Assembly (NCBI GenBank): GCA_045114175.1
Contig: JBGUJZ010000010.1
Span: 1-31,221 of the forward strand
From: Cacconaster sp045114175
GTDB lineage: Bacteria; Bacteroidota; Bacteroidia; Bacteroidales; UBA932
DNA length: 31,221 nucleotides
Reading direction: 5' to 3'
The notes beneath the pieces are model-generated. The model saw only the letters and a list, made by a program, of their open reading frames with translations, was not told where the DNA came from and did no database searches. Positions 1-6,708 of the stretch are shown here, in pieces; the first letter of the stretch is position 1; the number at the start of each line of letters is the position of its first letter. A program made the translations under genes and the position numbers.

Positions 1-91
<91 letters not shown>

Positions 92-93
92 AG

Positions 94-127
94 AGCCCTG
101 GGCTAAAAAAGCCTGGGGCTTTTTTTA
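94..127 (+). terminator. Intrinsic terminator of the rrn operon
   Basis: An 11-bp stem (94-104 with 110-120, two G-U wobbles) around a five-A loop is followed by seven T residues ending at 126. It lies immediately after the 5S rRNA and is a textbook Rho-independent terminator. Confidence 0.9.
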
Positions 128-375
128 TGCCCGGGGCTAAGGTGGCGTAGGGCCTTCGGCCCCATATCACTGGGGCAAGCCCCAGACCCCCCCGCTTCCG
201 CTCGGGGCAGGCCCTCGCTCCCGCTAGGCCGCTGCCGCGGCCCCTTCTAGTAGGCGGCGTGTACTTAGTGGTCCACCGGCTGGACCACTACGATCATTTT
301 TGGGGGTAAAACGTACTTAGTGGTCCATCAATTGGACCACTAAGTACACTCGACAGACGATTATCAGAAAAATGT
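128..375. other. Intergenic region without a gene, containing two palindromes
   Basis: I see no credible coding sequence between the rrn terminator and the queF leader. Bases 128-260 are GC-rich with no motif I recognise. Bases 261-347 hold two related palindromes, listed separately. Confidence 0.6.
261..347. repeat. Tandem related palindromes upstream of the que operon
   Basis: The 15-mer GTACTTAGTGGTCCA occurs at 261-275 and again at 313-327, 52 bp apart. The second copy forms a perfect 15-bp inverted repeat with 333-347 around a 5-base spacer. The first copy forms a 10-bp inverted repeat (266-275 with 281-290), also around a 5-base spacer. Both share the core TAGTGGTCCA-N5-TGGACCACTA. They end about 28 bp upstream of the queF -7 box, so a repressor or activator operator is the simplest reading. 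An intergenic repeat family is the alternative. Confidence 0.7.
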
Positions 376-383
376 TATCTTTG
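376..383 (+). promoter_or_regulatory. Bacteroidota -7 promoter element for queFCDE
   Basis: TATCTTTG matches the TAnnTTTG consensus. It lies 56 bases before the queF start codon and leaves a leader of about 50 nt. No clear TTG -33 element is visible. Confidence 0.7.
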
Positions 384-393
384 CGGCGGATAT

Positions 394-436
394 GGGGAGC
401 TACTGTTTTTCCTCCCCGGAATAAAAACTGAAAACA
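394..436 (+). promoter_or_regulatory. Hairpin in the queF leader, possible weak pseudoknot
   Basis: GGGGAG (394-399) pairs with CTCCCC (412-417) around a 12-nt loop and is followed by an A-rich tail. TGTTTT in the loop (404-409) could pair with AAAACA (431-436), just before the start codon at 440. The layout recalls small preQ1 riboswitches, but the class I sequence consensus is not met, so no riboswitch is called. The hairpin itself is real at the sequence level. Confidence 0.4.
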
Positions 437-439
437 ACC

Positions 440-910
440 ATGCGAAGCAAAGAAGAACTCGCAGGGGTAACCCTGCTGGGCCACAAGACCGAATATCGTA
501 CGACCTATTCGCCCGAGGTGCTTGAGGCCTTCCCGAACAAACATCCGGAGAACGAATACCTGGTCAGTTTCCACTGCCCGGAATTCACGACGCTCTGCCC
601 GCTGACCGGCCAGCCGGACTTTGCGGAAATCCTGATCAACTATATCCCGCGTGAGCGAATGGTGGAGAGCAAGTCCTTGAAGCTCTACCTTTTCTCCTTC
701 CGTAACCACGGCGACTTCCACGAAGACTGCGTGAATATCATCATGAAGGACCTCGTGAAGCTGATGGATCCGCGCTACCTGGAAGTGTTCGGTAAATTCA
801 CGCCCCGCGGCGGTATCAGCATCCGACCTTTTGCCAATTATGCCGATGCGGAACACCAGGCCCTGAAGGCCAGTCGACTGCAGGCTCACATGGAGGAAGA
901 GTTGCGATGA
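440..910 (+). CDS. queF: NADPH-dependent 7-cyano-7-deazaguanine reductase QueF
   Basis: QueF reduces preQ0 to preQ1, the last free-base step before insertion into tRNA by Tgt. The 156-residue protein is the short, single-domain type I enzyme of the tunnelling fold. The catalytic Cys53 and Asp60 sit in TLCPLTGQPDF. The QueF signature ESKSLKLY starts at Glu76, and the substrate-binding His94-Glu95 follow in NHGDFHED. Its stop codon overlaps the queC start in an ATGA. It is the first gene of queF-queC-queD-queE, so the operon covers preQ1 synthesis except for the GTP cyclohydrolase step, which must be encoded elsewhere. Confidence 0.96.
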   Translation: MRSKEELAGVTLLGHKTEYRTTYSPEVLEAFPNKHPENEYLVSFHCPEFTTLCPLTGQPDFAEILINYIPRERMVESKSLKLYLFSFRNHGDFHEDCVNIIMKDLVKLMDPRYLEVFGKFTPRGGISIRPFANYADAEHQALKASRLQAHMEEELR

Positions 911-1614
911 TCTCGGCGCACGCAGCCAAAGACACCATCCTCATCCTTTCCGGTGGCTTGGATTCCACCACGATGCTCTATGAGTATCGTGAGCGGATCG
1001 CCCTTGCCGTGAGCTTCAACTACGGCAGCAACCACAACGCCAAGGAAATCGCTTTTGCTTCGCTCCATTGCAAGCGTCTGGGGATCAAGCATCTGATCAT
1101 TCCGCTGGAGTTTATGGCCAAGTATTTCAACAGCGCACTGCTCTCCGGTGCGGATGCGATTCCGGACGGAAACTATGATGACGAAAATATGCACGCGACG
1201 GTCGTTCCGTTCCGCAACGGCATCATGCTCGCCATTGCAGCCGGTCTGGCCGAGAACGAGAATCTTTCGCAAATCATGATGGCCAACCACTCCGGCGACC
1301 ACGCCATCTATCCCGACTGCCGGCCGGAATTCGTCGCCGCGATGGATGCCGCAGTCAAGGCGGGAACCTACAACGGCGTGCGGCTCGTCACCCCTTATAC
1401 AAACCTCTCCAAAGCGGAAATAGCCCGTCACGGCAAGGCCCTCGGCATTGACTATAGCGAGACCTGGAGCTGCTATCGCGGGGGCGAGCACCACTGTGGC
1501 ACCTGCGGTACCTGCCGCGAACGCATCGAGGCCCTCCGCGAGGCAGGGATCGAAGACAGGACGGTCTATGAAATCGGGCCTTGCAATGCAAGTCCCTGTA
1601 CGAGAGAAGATTAA
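907..1614 (+). CDS. queC: 7-cyano-7-deazaguanine synthase QueC
   Basis: QueC uses ATP and ammonia to convert 7-carboxy-7-deazaguanine to the nitrile preQ0. The 235-residue protein has the N-type pyrophosphatase PP-loop SGGLDST at residues 15-21. Four zinc-binding cysteines lie near the C-terminus (Cys189, 197, 200, 203, in CYRGGEHHCGTCGTC). The ATG overlaps the end of queF, which points to translational coupling. The length is normal for the family and I see no defects. Confidence 0.97.
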   Translation: MISAHAAKDTILILSGGLDSTTMLYEYRERIALAVSFNYGSNHNAKEIAFASLHCKRLGIKHLIIPLEFMAKYFNSALLSGADAIPDGNYDDENMHATVVPFRNGIMLAIAAGLAENENLSQIMMANHSGDHAIYPDCRPEFVAAMDAAVKAGTYNGVRLVTPYTNLSKAEIARHGKALGIDYSETWSCYRGGEHHCGTCGTCRERIEALREAGIEDRTVYEIGPCNASPCTRED

Positions 1615-1634
1615 TACCAACAAGTTACATTGCA

Positions 1635-1967
1635 ATGTATTACGTAGAGAAAACCATCGAAATCTCCGCTGCGCACAACCTGATGCTCAGCTATGAGAGC
1701 AAATGTGAGACCTTGCACGGCCACAACTGGAAGATCGTCGTCTATTGCAAGGCGGCCGAACTGAACGCGGACGGCATGGTCACCGACTTCACGCATATCA
1801 AGCGCATCGTCAAGGAGACTTTCGACCACAAGTATATCAACGAGGTGCTGCCCTGCAACCCGTCGGCCGAGAACATGGCCCGCTGGATCTGCGACCATGT
1901 GCCCAACTGCTACAAGGTCAGCGTTCAGGAGAGTGCCGGCAACGTAGCCATCTACGAGCGCGACTAA
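1635..1967 (+). CDS. queD: 6-carboxy-5,6,7,8-tetrahydropterin synthase QueD
   Basis: QueD (6-pyruvoyl-tetrahydropterin synthase fold) makes 6-carboxytetrahydropterin from dihydroneopterin triphosphate. With the ATG at 1635 the protein is 110 residues and begins MYYVEKTIEISAAHN, as expected for the family. Zinc ligands are His14, His28 and His30 (HGHNW), and the catalytic Cys24 is in place. An in-frame ATG at 1581 would add 18 residues inside queC that do not look like the family, so the downstream start is preferred. It lies 20 bp after queC and 6 bp before queE. Confidence 0.94.
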   Translation: MYYVEKTIEISAAHNLMLSYESKCETLHGHNWKIVVYCKAAELNADGMVTDFTHIKRIVKETFDHKYINEVLPCNPSAENMARWICDHVPNCYKVSVQESAGNVAIYERD

Positions 1968-1973
1968 CCGGCC

Positions 1974-2558
1974 ATGGCCAGGACCTATCGCATCAACGAG
2001 ATTTTCTACTCCCTGCAGGGAGAGGGATTCCACAGCGGAACCCCGGCCGTCTTCGTGCGTTTCAGCGGCTGCAACCTGGCCTGCCCTTTCTGCGACACGG
2101 ACTTCGCATCTTACGAAGAGATAACGGCCGAACAAATCGTGGAGCGCGTGGCGGCGCTGCTGCCCGAGGAGACGAGCTCGCTCCGTTCGCCCATTCTCGT
2201 GCTGACCGGCGGCGAACCGGCGCTTCAGGTAGATGCGGAGCTGCTGGAGAGCTTGCATACCTCGCTCTCCCTGCCCATCCATATCGAAACCAATGGAACC
2301 CTTCCGCTGCCGGATGGAATCGACTGGATAACCTGCTCACCCAAAGAGGGGAGCAAGGTCGTCATTCAGGAGGCCAGCGAAGTCAAAGTTGTCTATACCG
2401 GGCAATCCCCGGAAAAGTGGACGGAAACCATCCGCGCCCAACACTATTTCCTCCAGCCCTGCTCCTGCGCCAACACGGAGGAGGTAGTCAAATACATCCT
2501 CGACCACCCGTGGTGGAGGCTCTCGCTTCAAACCCATAAGTATATCGGAATCCGCTGA
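1974..2558 (+). CDS. queE: 7-carboxy-7-deazaguanine synthase QueE (radical SAM)
   Basis: QueE performs the radical SAM ring contraction of 6-carboxytetrahydropterin to 7-carboxy-7-deazaguanine. The [4Fe-4S] motif is CNLACPFC with Cys33, Cys37 and Cys40, preceded by the family's YSLQGEG motif. The SAM-binding TGGEP follows at residues 78-82. The protein is 194 residues, at the short end for the family. It is the last gene of the operon. Its TGA lies in a hairpin shared with the convergent sdaA stop codon. Confidence 0.95.
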   Translation: MARTYRINEIFYSLQGEGFHSGTPAVFVRFSGCNLACPFCDTDFASYEEITAEQIVERVAALLPEETSSLRSPILVLTGGEPALQVDAELLESLHTSLSLPIHIETNGTLPLPDGIDWITCSPKEGSKVVIQEASEVKVVYTGQSPEKWTETIRAQHYFLQPCSCANTEEVVKYILDHPWWRLSLQTHKYIGIR

Positions 2559-2576
2559 TTCCCAGCGTGGAATCAG
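2555..2576. terminator. Hairpin between convergent queE and sdaA stop codons
   Basis: CTGATTCC (2555-2562) and GGAATCAG (2569-2576) form an 8-bp stem around a 6-base loop. The arms contain the TGA stops of queE and sdaA on opposite strands. On the + strand only TCTTT follows, so if it is a terminator it is a weak one. Confidence 0.45.
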
Positions 2577-3766
2577 TCTTTCAGCAGCGCCAGTCCGCCG
2601 AGCGAAGTCTCTTTGTAGAGGCTTGGAAGGTCTTTGCCGGTCAGCTTCATCGTGGCCACGACCTTGTCGAACGAAACCACGTGTTTGCCGTCGCTCATCA
2701 TTGCGTAGAGATTGACATCCAGCGCGCGCAGGGCGGCCATCGGATTGCGCTCAATGCAAGGGATTTGCACATAGCCGCACATCGGATCGCAAGTGAGCCC
2801 GAGGTTGTGCTCCATGGCCATTTCGGCCGCGCACTCAATCTGTTGCGGGGAGCCGCCGAACAGCTGGTTGGCCGCCACGGCTGCCATTACGCAGGCGCTG
2901 CCAATCTCGCCCTGGCATCCCACTTCCGCACCCGAGATGGAGGCATTGTATTTGATGATGTTGCCGAAGAGGCCGGCCGTCGCCATCGCCTTGAGAATGT
3001 CCTTGTCGGAGAAGTTGTGGTTCACCTTGAGATGGTAGAGCACCGCCGGAAGCACGCCTGCCGAACCACAGGTCGGAGCCGTGACGATCTTCCCGCCGCG
3101 CGCGTTCTGTTCGGCCGTAGCCAGCGCGTAAGAGATTACCAGACAGCGGCTTTGCAGGGTGGGCTTGTAGCTCGATGCGCGGATATAGTACTGCTTGGCC
3201 TTGCTGCGCAGGTGGAGTCGGCCCGGCAGGGCATCATCGTTCTCCAGCCCTTCGCGGATGGTCTCCTGCATCTGGTTCCACATCTCAGCCAGATAGTCCA
3301 GAATATCGGAATCCTCGTGGCGGCGCACATACTCCCAGAAGGAGGTGCCGTCGTGCTCAATTTGCGCCTGAATATCGGAAAGCTTCTGGCACTCATAGAC
3401 TTTCTTGGCATTGAGATGCTGGTTCTCTTCTGCCAGGTAGCCACCGCCAATGCTATAAACCTTCCACTCATCCACCACCGCGCCATCGCCGTCCAGCGCT
3501 TCGAAGAGCATACCGTTGGTGTGGAATTTCGGCACGATGTCGGCCCGCCAGATGATCTCAACTGCAGCGGGGGAGAGGGCTGCCTCGATGGCCTTGTCGG
3601 TCAGGTGCCCCTTGCCGGTTGCGGCCAGACTGCCGTAAAGCGTCACGCGGAAACGGCTGATAGCCGGATGTTTGGCGCGGAAAAGCTCCGCTGCCTTGCG
3701 CGGTCCCATCGTGTGGCTGCTCGAGGGTCCGTAACCTATCTTATAAATCTGCTTGATACTCTCCAT
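2573..3766 (-). CDS. sdaA: L-serine ammonia-lyase (L-serine dehydratase), iron-sulfur type
   Basis: This enzyme deaminates L-serine to pyruvate using a catalytic [4Fe-4S] cluster. The single 397-residue chain contains both the beta domain (N-terminal GYGPSSSHTMGPRKAA motif) and the alpha domain. The likely cluster cysteines are in GCQGEIGSAC, LTCDPMC and PCIERN, and the TCGSAGVLP motif is also present. It is transcribed divergently from the serine hydrolase at 3812, and its predicted transcript start is about 10 nt from its ATG. Single-chain sdaA genes of this length are usual in Bacteroidota. Confidence 0.96.
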   Translation of the reverse strand: MESIKQIYKIGYGPSSSHTMGPRKAAELFRAKHPAISRFRVTLYGSLAATGKGHLTDKAIEAALSPAAVEIIWRADIVPKFHTNGMLFEALDGDGAVVDEWKVYSIGGGYLAEENQHLNAKKVYECQKLSDIQAQIEHDGTSFWEYVRRHEDSDILDYLAEMWNQMQETIREGLENDDALPGRLHLRSKAKQYYIRASSYKPTLQSRCLVISYALATAEQNARGGKIVTAPTCGSAGVLPAVLYHLKVNHNFSDKDILKAMATAGLFGNIIKYNASISGAEVGCQGEIGSACVMAAVAANQLFGGSPQQIECAAEMAMEHNLGLTCDPMCGYVQIPCIERNPMAALRALDVNLYAMMSDGKHVVSFDKVVATMKLTGKDLPSLYKETSLGGLALLKD

Positions 3767-3776
3767 GATTAATTGT

Positions 3777-3792
3777 TATTTTTGCAAAAATA
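3777..3792. promoter_or_regulatory. Shared palindromic core of two divergent promoters
   Basis: TATTTTTGCAAAAATA is a perfect 16-bp palindrome. Read on + it gives the -7 box TATTTTTG (3777-3784) for the serine hydrolase, with a TTG at 3753-3755 spaced 21 bp upstream. Read on - it gives the same box (3792-3785) for sdaA. The two -7 elements touch without overlapping. Confidence 0.7.
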
Positions 3793-3811
3793 CGAAAGAA
3801 ATAGTTCGCCG

Positions 3812-4996
3812 ATGAAAAAGATTCTTACCCTCGTAATCGCGCTGGCCCTGTTGTTTTTGGCTCCTGCAGCGCTTCTGGCCCAGAAATACAAAACGCCTGC
3901 TCCCCTCAAAAAAGAGATGCGGGCCTTCTTCAAAAGGAATGGCGCCGTGGGCGTGATGTGTGCGGTGGTCAAGAACAACGAGATTGTCTATGTTGGTGAA
4001 TTTGGCGCGATTGACACGTTGGGAACGCGATTCAGCGGCCGTCACGACGAGATTTGCCGCCTGGCCTCCGTCTCCAAATCCTACGCTGCCACGGCTGTCA
4101 TGTGCCTCGTGGATGACGGCAAGATCAACCTGGATGACGACGTCCAAAAGTATCTCGGCTTCCCCGTCCGCAACCCCAAGTATCCGGACGACCCGATCAC
4201 GGTGCGGATGTTCCTGAACCACACATCCTCCATCCGCGATGTTACCAACGACCTCTCGCCGGCCACGCTTGATCCTGCCCGTAACGACGAATGGTACGCA
4301 CACTATATGGACTACAAGCCCGGCACGCATTTCAAATACAGCAATCTCTGCTACAATCTGGTTGCCTGCATTGTAGAAGCTGCCTCCGGCGTGCGTTTCG
4401 ACAAGTTCTGCAACGAGCGGATATTCACGCCGCTGGAGCTCAACGCCAGCTGGAATCCGGCCGATCTTGATAGTTCCAAGTTTGTTCCGCTCTGGCATTA
4501 TGACAAGAATTTCAAGCACTTCAAGCGGATGCCCACCTCCTACAAGGGATTGAAAAAGGGAGGCAAAGGCTATCGCTTGGTGGCGGATGCCAATCAGTTT
4601 GTGGCTTGCGGCGGCATGAAAACGGATATCGTTTCGCTCGCGCGGTATATGATGATGCACATGGGAGACGGCCAATTGAAAGGCGTCCGCATCATTTCGG
4701 AAGAGAGCTCGCGGCTGATGAAAACCGGTACGATTGTGGGCGATGAGACCGGTGGCGTCAAGCGGAACTACGGGCTCGGCCTCAGCCAGTATGAACCGGG
4801 CGCCTGGGTTCCCGGCAAGCCGGTTACCGGCCACCGCGGCTCCATTAAAGGCCTGGGTACCAATATGCACTTCAACCAGGAAGAGGGCTGGGGTATCTGC
4901 ACCATCTGCAACGGATTCACCACTTCCAGCGACGTGGTTTCCCACGAACTGGTGAGTATCCTCTACAAAACCTTTATCGAGGAACCTGCGAAATAA
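3812..4996 (+). CDS. Secreted serine hydrolase, beta-lactamase / penicillin-binding fold
   Basis: The 394-residue protein has an N-terminal signal peptide (MKKILTLVIALALLF... ending near AALLAQ) and belongs to the class C beta-lactamase-like superfamily. The catalytic SxxK is Ser86-Val-Ser-Lys89. The YxN motif is Tyr176-Ser-Asn178, and a late TGHRG replaces the KTG triad. These motifs support an active serine enzyme exported past the inner membrane. The substrate cannot be told from sequence: peptidoglycan peptides, D-amino-acid peptides and esters are all possible, and antibiotic resistance should not be assumed. An in-frame ATG at 3773 lies upstream of the -7 box's own output, so 3812 is chosen. 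Confidence 0.88.
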   Translation: MKKILTLVIALALLFLAPAALLAQKYKTPAPLKKEMRAFFKRNGAVGVMCAVVKNNEIVYVGEFGAIDTLGTRFSGRHDEICRLASVSKSYAATAVMCLVDDGKINLDDDVQKYLGFPVRNPKYPDDPITVRMFLNHTSSIRDVTNDLSPATLDPARNDEWYAHYMDYKPGTHFKYSNLCYNLVACIVEAASGVRFDKFCNERIFTPLELNASWNPADLDSSKFVPLWHYDKNFKHFKRMPTSYKGLKKGGKGYRLVADANQFVACGGMKTDIVSLARYMMMHMGDGQLKGVRIISEESSRLMKTGTIVGDETGGVKRNYGLGLSQYEPGAWVPGKPVTGHRGSIKGLGTNMHFNQEEGWGICTICNGFTTSSDVVSHELVSILYKTFIEEPAK

Positions 4997-5028
4997 AAAA
5001 AAGCGGACGGTATTACTGTCGTCCGCTT
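4995..5028 (-). terminator. Intrinsic terminator of the tRNA-Asn transcript
   Basis: AAGCGGACG (5001-5009) pairs with CGTCCGCTT (5020-5028) as a 9-bp stem. Read on the - strand it ends in eight U residues (5002-4995). It lies 3 bp beyond the tRNA-Asn 3' end. On the + strand no T-run follows, so it is a poor terminator for the hydrolase gene. Confidence 0.85.
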
Positions 5029-5031
5029 CGG

Positions 5032-5105
5032 CTCCTCAAGTAGGACTTGAACCTACGACCCCCTGATTAACAGTCAGGTGCTCTGACCAACTGAGCTATT
5101 GAGGA
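5032..5105 (-). tRNA. tRNA-Asn (anticodon GTT)
   Basis: On the - strand a 74-nt cloverleaf is bounded by the acceptor strands TCCTCAA and TTGAGGA with discriminator G. The anticodon loop CTGTTAA gives anticodon GTT. The TTCAAGTC T-loop is intact. The 3' CCA is not encoded. Confidence 0.97.
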
Positions 5106-5135
5106 ATAATTCCCGTTCCTTTCGGTTTGGGATTG

Positions 5136-5143
5136 CAAATGTA
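5136..5143 (-). promoter_or_regulatory. -7 element for tRNA-Asn
   Basis: TACATTTG on the - strand, about 30 bp upstream of the tRNA 5' end. Confidence 0.65.
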
Positions 5144-5185
5144 GAACTTTTTTGCGGGATAGCAAAAATAATTAAGAATTTTTTA

Positions 5186-5193
5186 TACCTTTG
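5186..5193 (+). promoter_or_regulatory. -7 element for tRNA-Leu
   Basis: TACCTTTG, 12 bp upstream of the tRNA-Leu 5' end and following an AT-rich stretch. Confidence 0.7.
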
Positions 5194-5205
5194 CAGTCCC
5201 TTGAA

Positions 5206-5289
5206 GCCCGGATGGCGAAATCGGTAGACGCGCTAGTTTCAGGGACTAGTGGCCGCAAGGCTGTGCAGGTTCGAGTCCTGTTCCGGGCA
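5206..5289 (+). tRNA. tRNA-Leu (anticodon CAG)
   Basis: This is an 84-nt class II tRNA with acceptor strands GCCCGGA and TCCGGGC and discriminator A. The anticodon loop TTCAGGG sits between CTAGT and ACTAG, giving CAG. A long variable arm is present and CCA is not encoded. Its last 14 bases belong to a 59-bp repeat whose second copy is at 6807. The tRNA is therefore the integration site of an island and remains intact after insertion. Confidence 0.97.
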
Positions 5290-5334
5290 CGATGAAAATG
5301 CAACTACTTATTTTAGGTGGTTGCATTTTCGTTT
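5276..5334 (+). repeat. Attachment-site core, left copy (attL-like)
   Basis: This 59-bp sequence starts with the last 14 bases of tRNA-Leu and includes the tRNA terminator hairpin. It recurs in direct orientation at 6807-6865 with two A/G differences (57/59 identical). A tRNA 3' end duplicated downstream is the standard signature of tyrosine-recombinase integration. Confidence 0.85.
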
Positions 5335-5338
5335 TTTT
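5294..5338 (+). terminator. Intrinsic terminator of tRNA-Leu
   Basis: A 14-bp stem (5294-5307 with 5317-5330, one wobble) around a 9-nt loop is followed by seven T residues after a G. It lies inside the 59-bp attachment repeat. In the second copy (6807-6865) the T-run is interrupted, as GTTTAGTAT. Confidence 0.85.
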
Positions 5339-5700
5339 GCCGTTTTTGGGCCCTTTTTCATGAAATGTTTCAGTAATGTTACAGTAATTTACTGAAACAA
5401 ATTGCACTATTTGACGAGCTAAAGTGTTAATTATCAGGATGTTCACAAAAACACTCCCCTAAAAACCATTTATCGCCGCCGTAATTAATTGATTTTCTGG
5501 CGGATACAGAGGGCTATTAGTGCCTCTGTTCTAATAAATGTGGCAGGTGTCCCATTTCGTGTGCCACCAGCCACGTTTCCCCGGGTTTTCGTGGCTAGTC
5601 CCCCTAATTTTGGGACACCAGCCACGGTTCAACAAGCCTCCAATGTACAAACAACTGACGGCAGAAATGCCGCCCGCTTTTCTTATCTCGAGTGATTCAC
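5335..5700. other. Island region without a gene: inverted repeats and nested hairpins
   Basis: There is no convincing coding sequence here. The region holds the inverted repeat TGTTTCAGTAA (5366-5376) / TTACTGAAACA (5389-5399), with another CAGTAA between the arms. It also holds a nested hairpin: GGTGTCCCA (5546-5554) with TGGGACACC (5611-5619) outside, and AGCCACG (5569-5575) with CGTGGCT (5590-5596) inside. ACCAGCCACG occurs twice (5566-5575, 5617-5626). Confidence 0.55.
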
Positions 5701-5708
5701 TACCTTTG
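5701..5708 (+). promoter_or_regulatory. -7 element for the island lipoprotein gene
   Basis: TACCTTTG, 34 bp upstream of the ATG at 5743. No TTG is visible at the expected -33 distance. Confidence 0.65.
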
Positions 5709-5742
5709 CATAGAAGAAACACTTCCTCAAGCATAAGAAAAG

Positions 5743-6589
5743 ATGATTAAAAGAATCATTGTTTTGATCGCTGCGGCATTTTTTGCCACGTCTTGTAGTT
5801 TTCAACCGTCGAAGGAATATATACGCAAGACTGTTGTCAAGAAGTACCCAAATATGGAAATAAGGCCCTATAGTGGTTTTTTACGACACTTCGCTGAGTG
5901 CTACTTTCGATATCCAGACGATTTGGAAGAATTCGTTTATTTTCTGGAAAAGTGGAAAGAAAATGATTCTTTTTTCGCAGAAATGGAACAGTTTGAGGGG
6001 TGTGATCTCATTAAGGAACTGAATAAGAGGACAGTATACTATGCGTCCTATGTCGATTCTGCGTTTTTTTTTAGTACCTTCCATTGATGCAGGGAGTTTT
6101 GTTGTTGGGACTCCACAGTTTTGGCAAGAAAACCCAGGCGCTTATCCAGAGATTATTAATAGGCCACGATTCGCAATCTCGGGCTTCGACAGTGAAGGCG
6201 AGTACGTGTTCGAAGACTACGAGTCACTACGAAACCGCTTTGAGTCTGTGAGAAAGAATTATTCAAATCGAATTCTTCGATCGGGGGCCAGCATAGAACC
6301 TTTATCTCGAAAAGTATATGATTCTTTAGTCTACCTCAGTCTCATATATGCTTATAATGTTGACGAAGATAGTTTCTATCTTTCCGAAATGATTCATATA
6401 CCAGCTCCAGATAGTTTATTTTCAACGAAAGGAAAAATTGCTGACGCCATCCCTCTTAATATGGACAACAAATCTATCGAAGAGTATTGTAAGGAGTATC
6501 TATATGATATTCAGACTGAAGTAAAAGAGTATCTGGAAGGCAAGAAAACAATTAAGAAAATGCTAATGGTTATCCCGATTTGTTTCTAA
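5743..6589 (+). pseudogene. Lipoprotein gene split by a frameshift at a T9 run
   Basis: The first part (5743-6087, 114 aa) begins with a lipoprotein signal, MIKRIIVLIAAAFFATSC, with lipobox ATSC. It runs off-frame at nine T residues (6064-6072), reads SAFFFSTFH and stops. The +1 frame continues open to 6589. Removing one T joins the two as ...YVDSAFFLVPSIDAGSFV..., one protein of about 281 residues. The second part has no start signals of its own and its first codons overlap the first part. I recognise no family. Possible causes are a true inactivating slip, phase variation, transcriptional slippage on the T-run, or a sequencing error. The gene is strongly AT-rich compared with the flanking chromosome. 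Confidence 0.75.
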
Positions 6590-6593
6590 CACA

Positions 6594-6695
6594 ATGAAGA
6601 CGGGTTTCAATGTAATCGCAACGTGTAAAGTATTTCTGGACCTTCTCATTGGCAAGAAGCCGCATTTCCTGGGTGCTCCGGTTGATATCGAATAA
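6594..6695 (+). pseudogene. 3' remnant of a SanA-like (DUF218) gene
   Basis: Bases 6609-6696 match the last 87 bases of the intact gene ending at 8131. Over the last 26 codons before and including the stop there are six differences, five of them synonymous. The encoded end CKVFLDLLIGKKPHFLGAPV plus DIE is identical. The reading frame is open from an ATG at 6594, giving a 33-residue peptide that begins MKTGF, loosely like the MTTGK start of the intact gene. The bulk of the gene is missing. This is most simply a diverged homologue that lost its body by deletion. Confidence 0.75.
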
Positions 6696-6708
6696 CGCCA
6701 TAAAAAGA

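Noticed and set aside
390..439. A preQ1 class I riboswitch upstream of queF
   Set aside because: The size and hairpin fit loosely, but the loop and tail lack the pairing and conserved bases of the known class. It is reported only as a hairpin.
3812..4996. Calling the serine hydrolase a resistance beta-lactamase
   Set aside because: The SxxK and YxN motifs define the fold only. The KTG box is replaced by HRG, as in many peptidases and esterases of the superfamily.
5246..5446. A 66-codon - strand frame across tRNA-Leu
   Set aside because: It overlaps the tRNA and its terminator. The apparent protein is a translation of non-coding sequence.
6041..6589. The second lipoprotein fragment as an independent gene
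   Set aside because: Its ATG lies inside the first fragment without its own promoter or signal peptide, and one T deletion joins the two frames cleanly.
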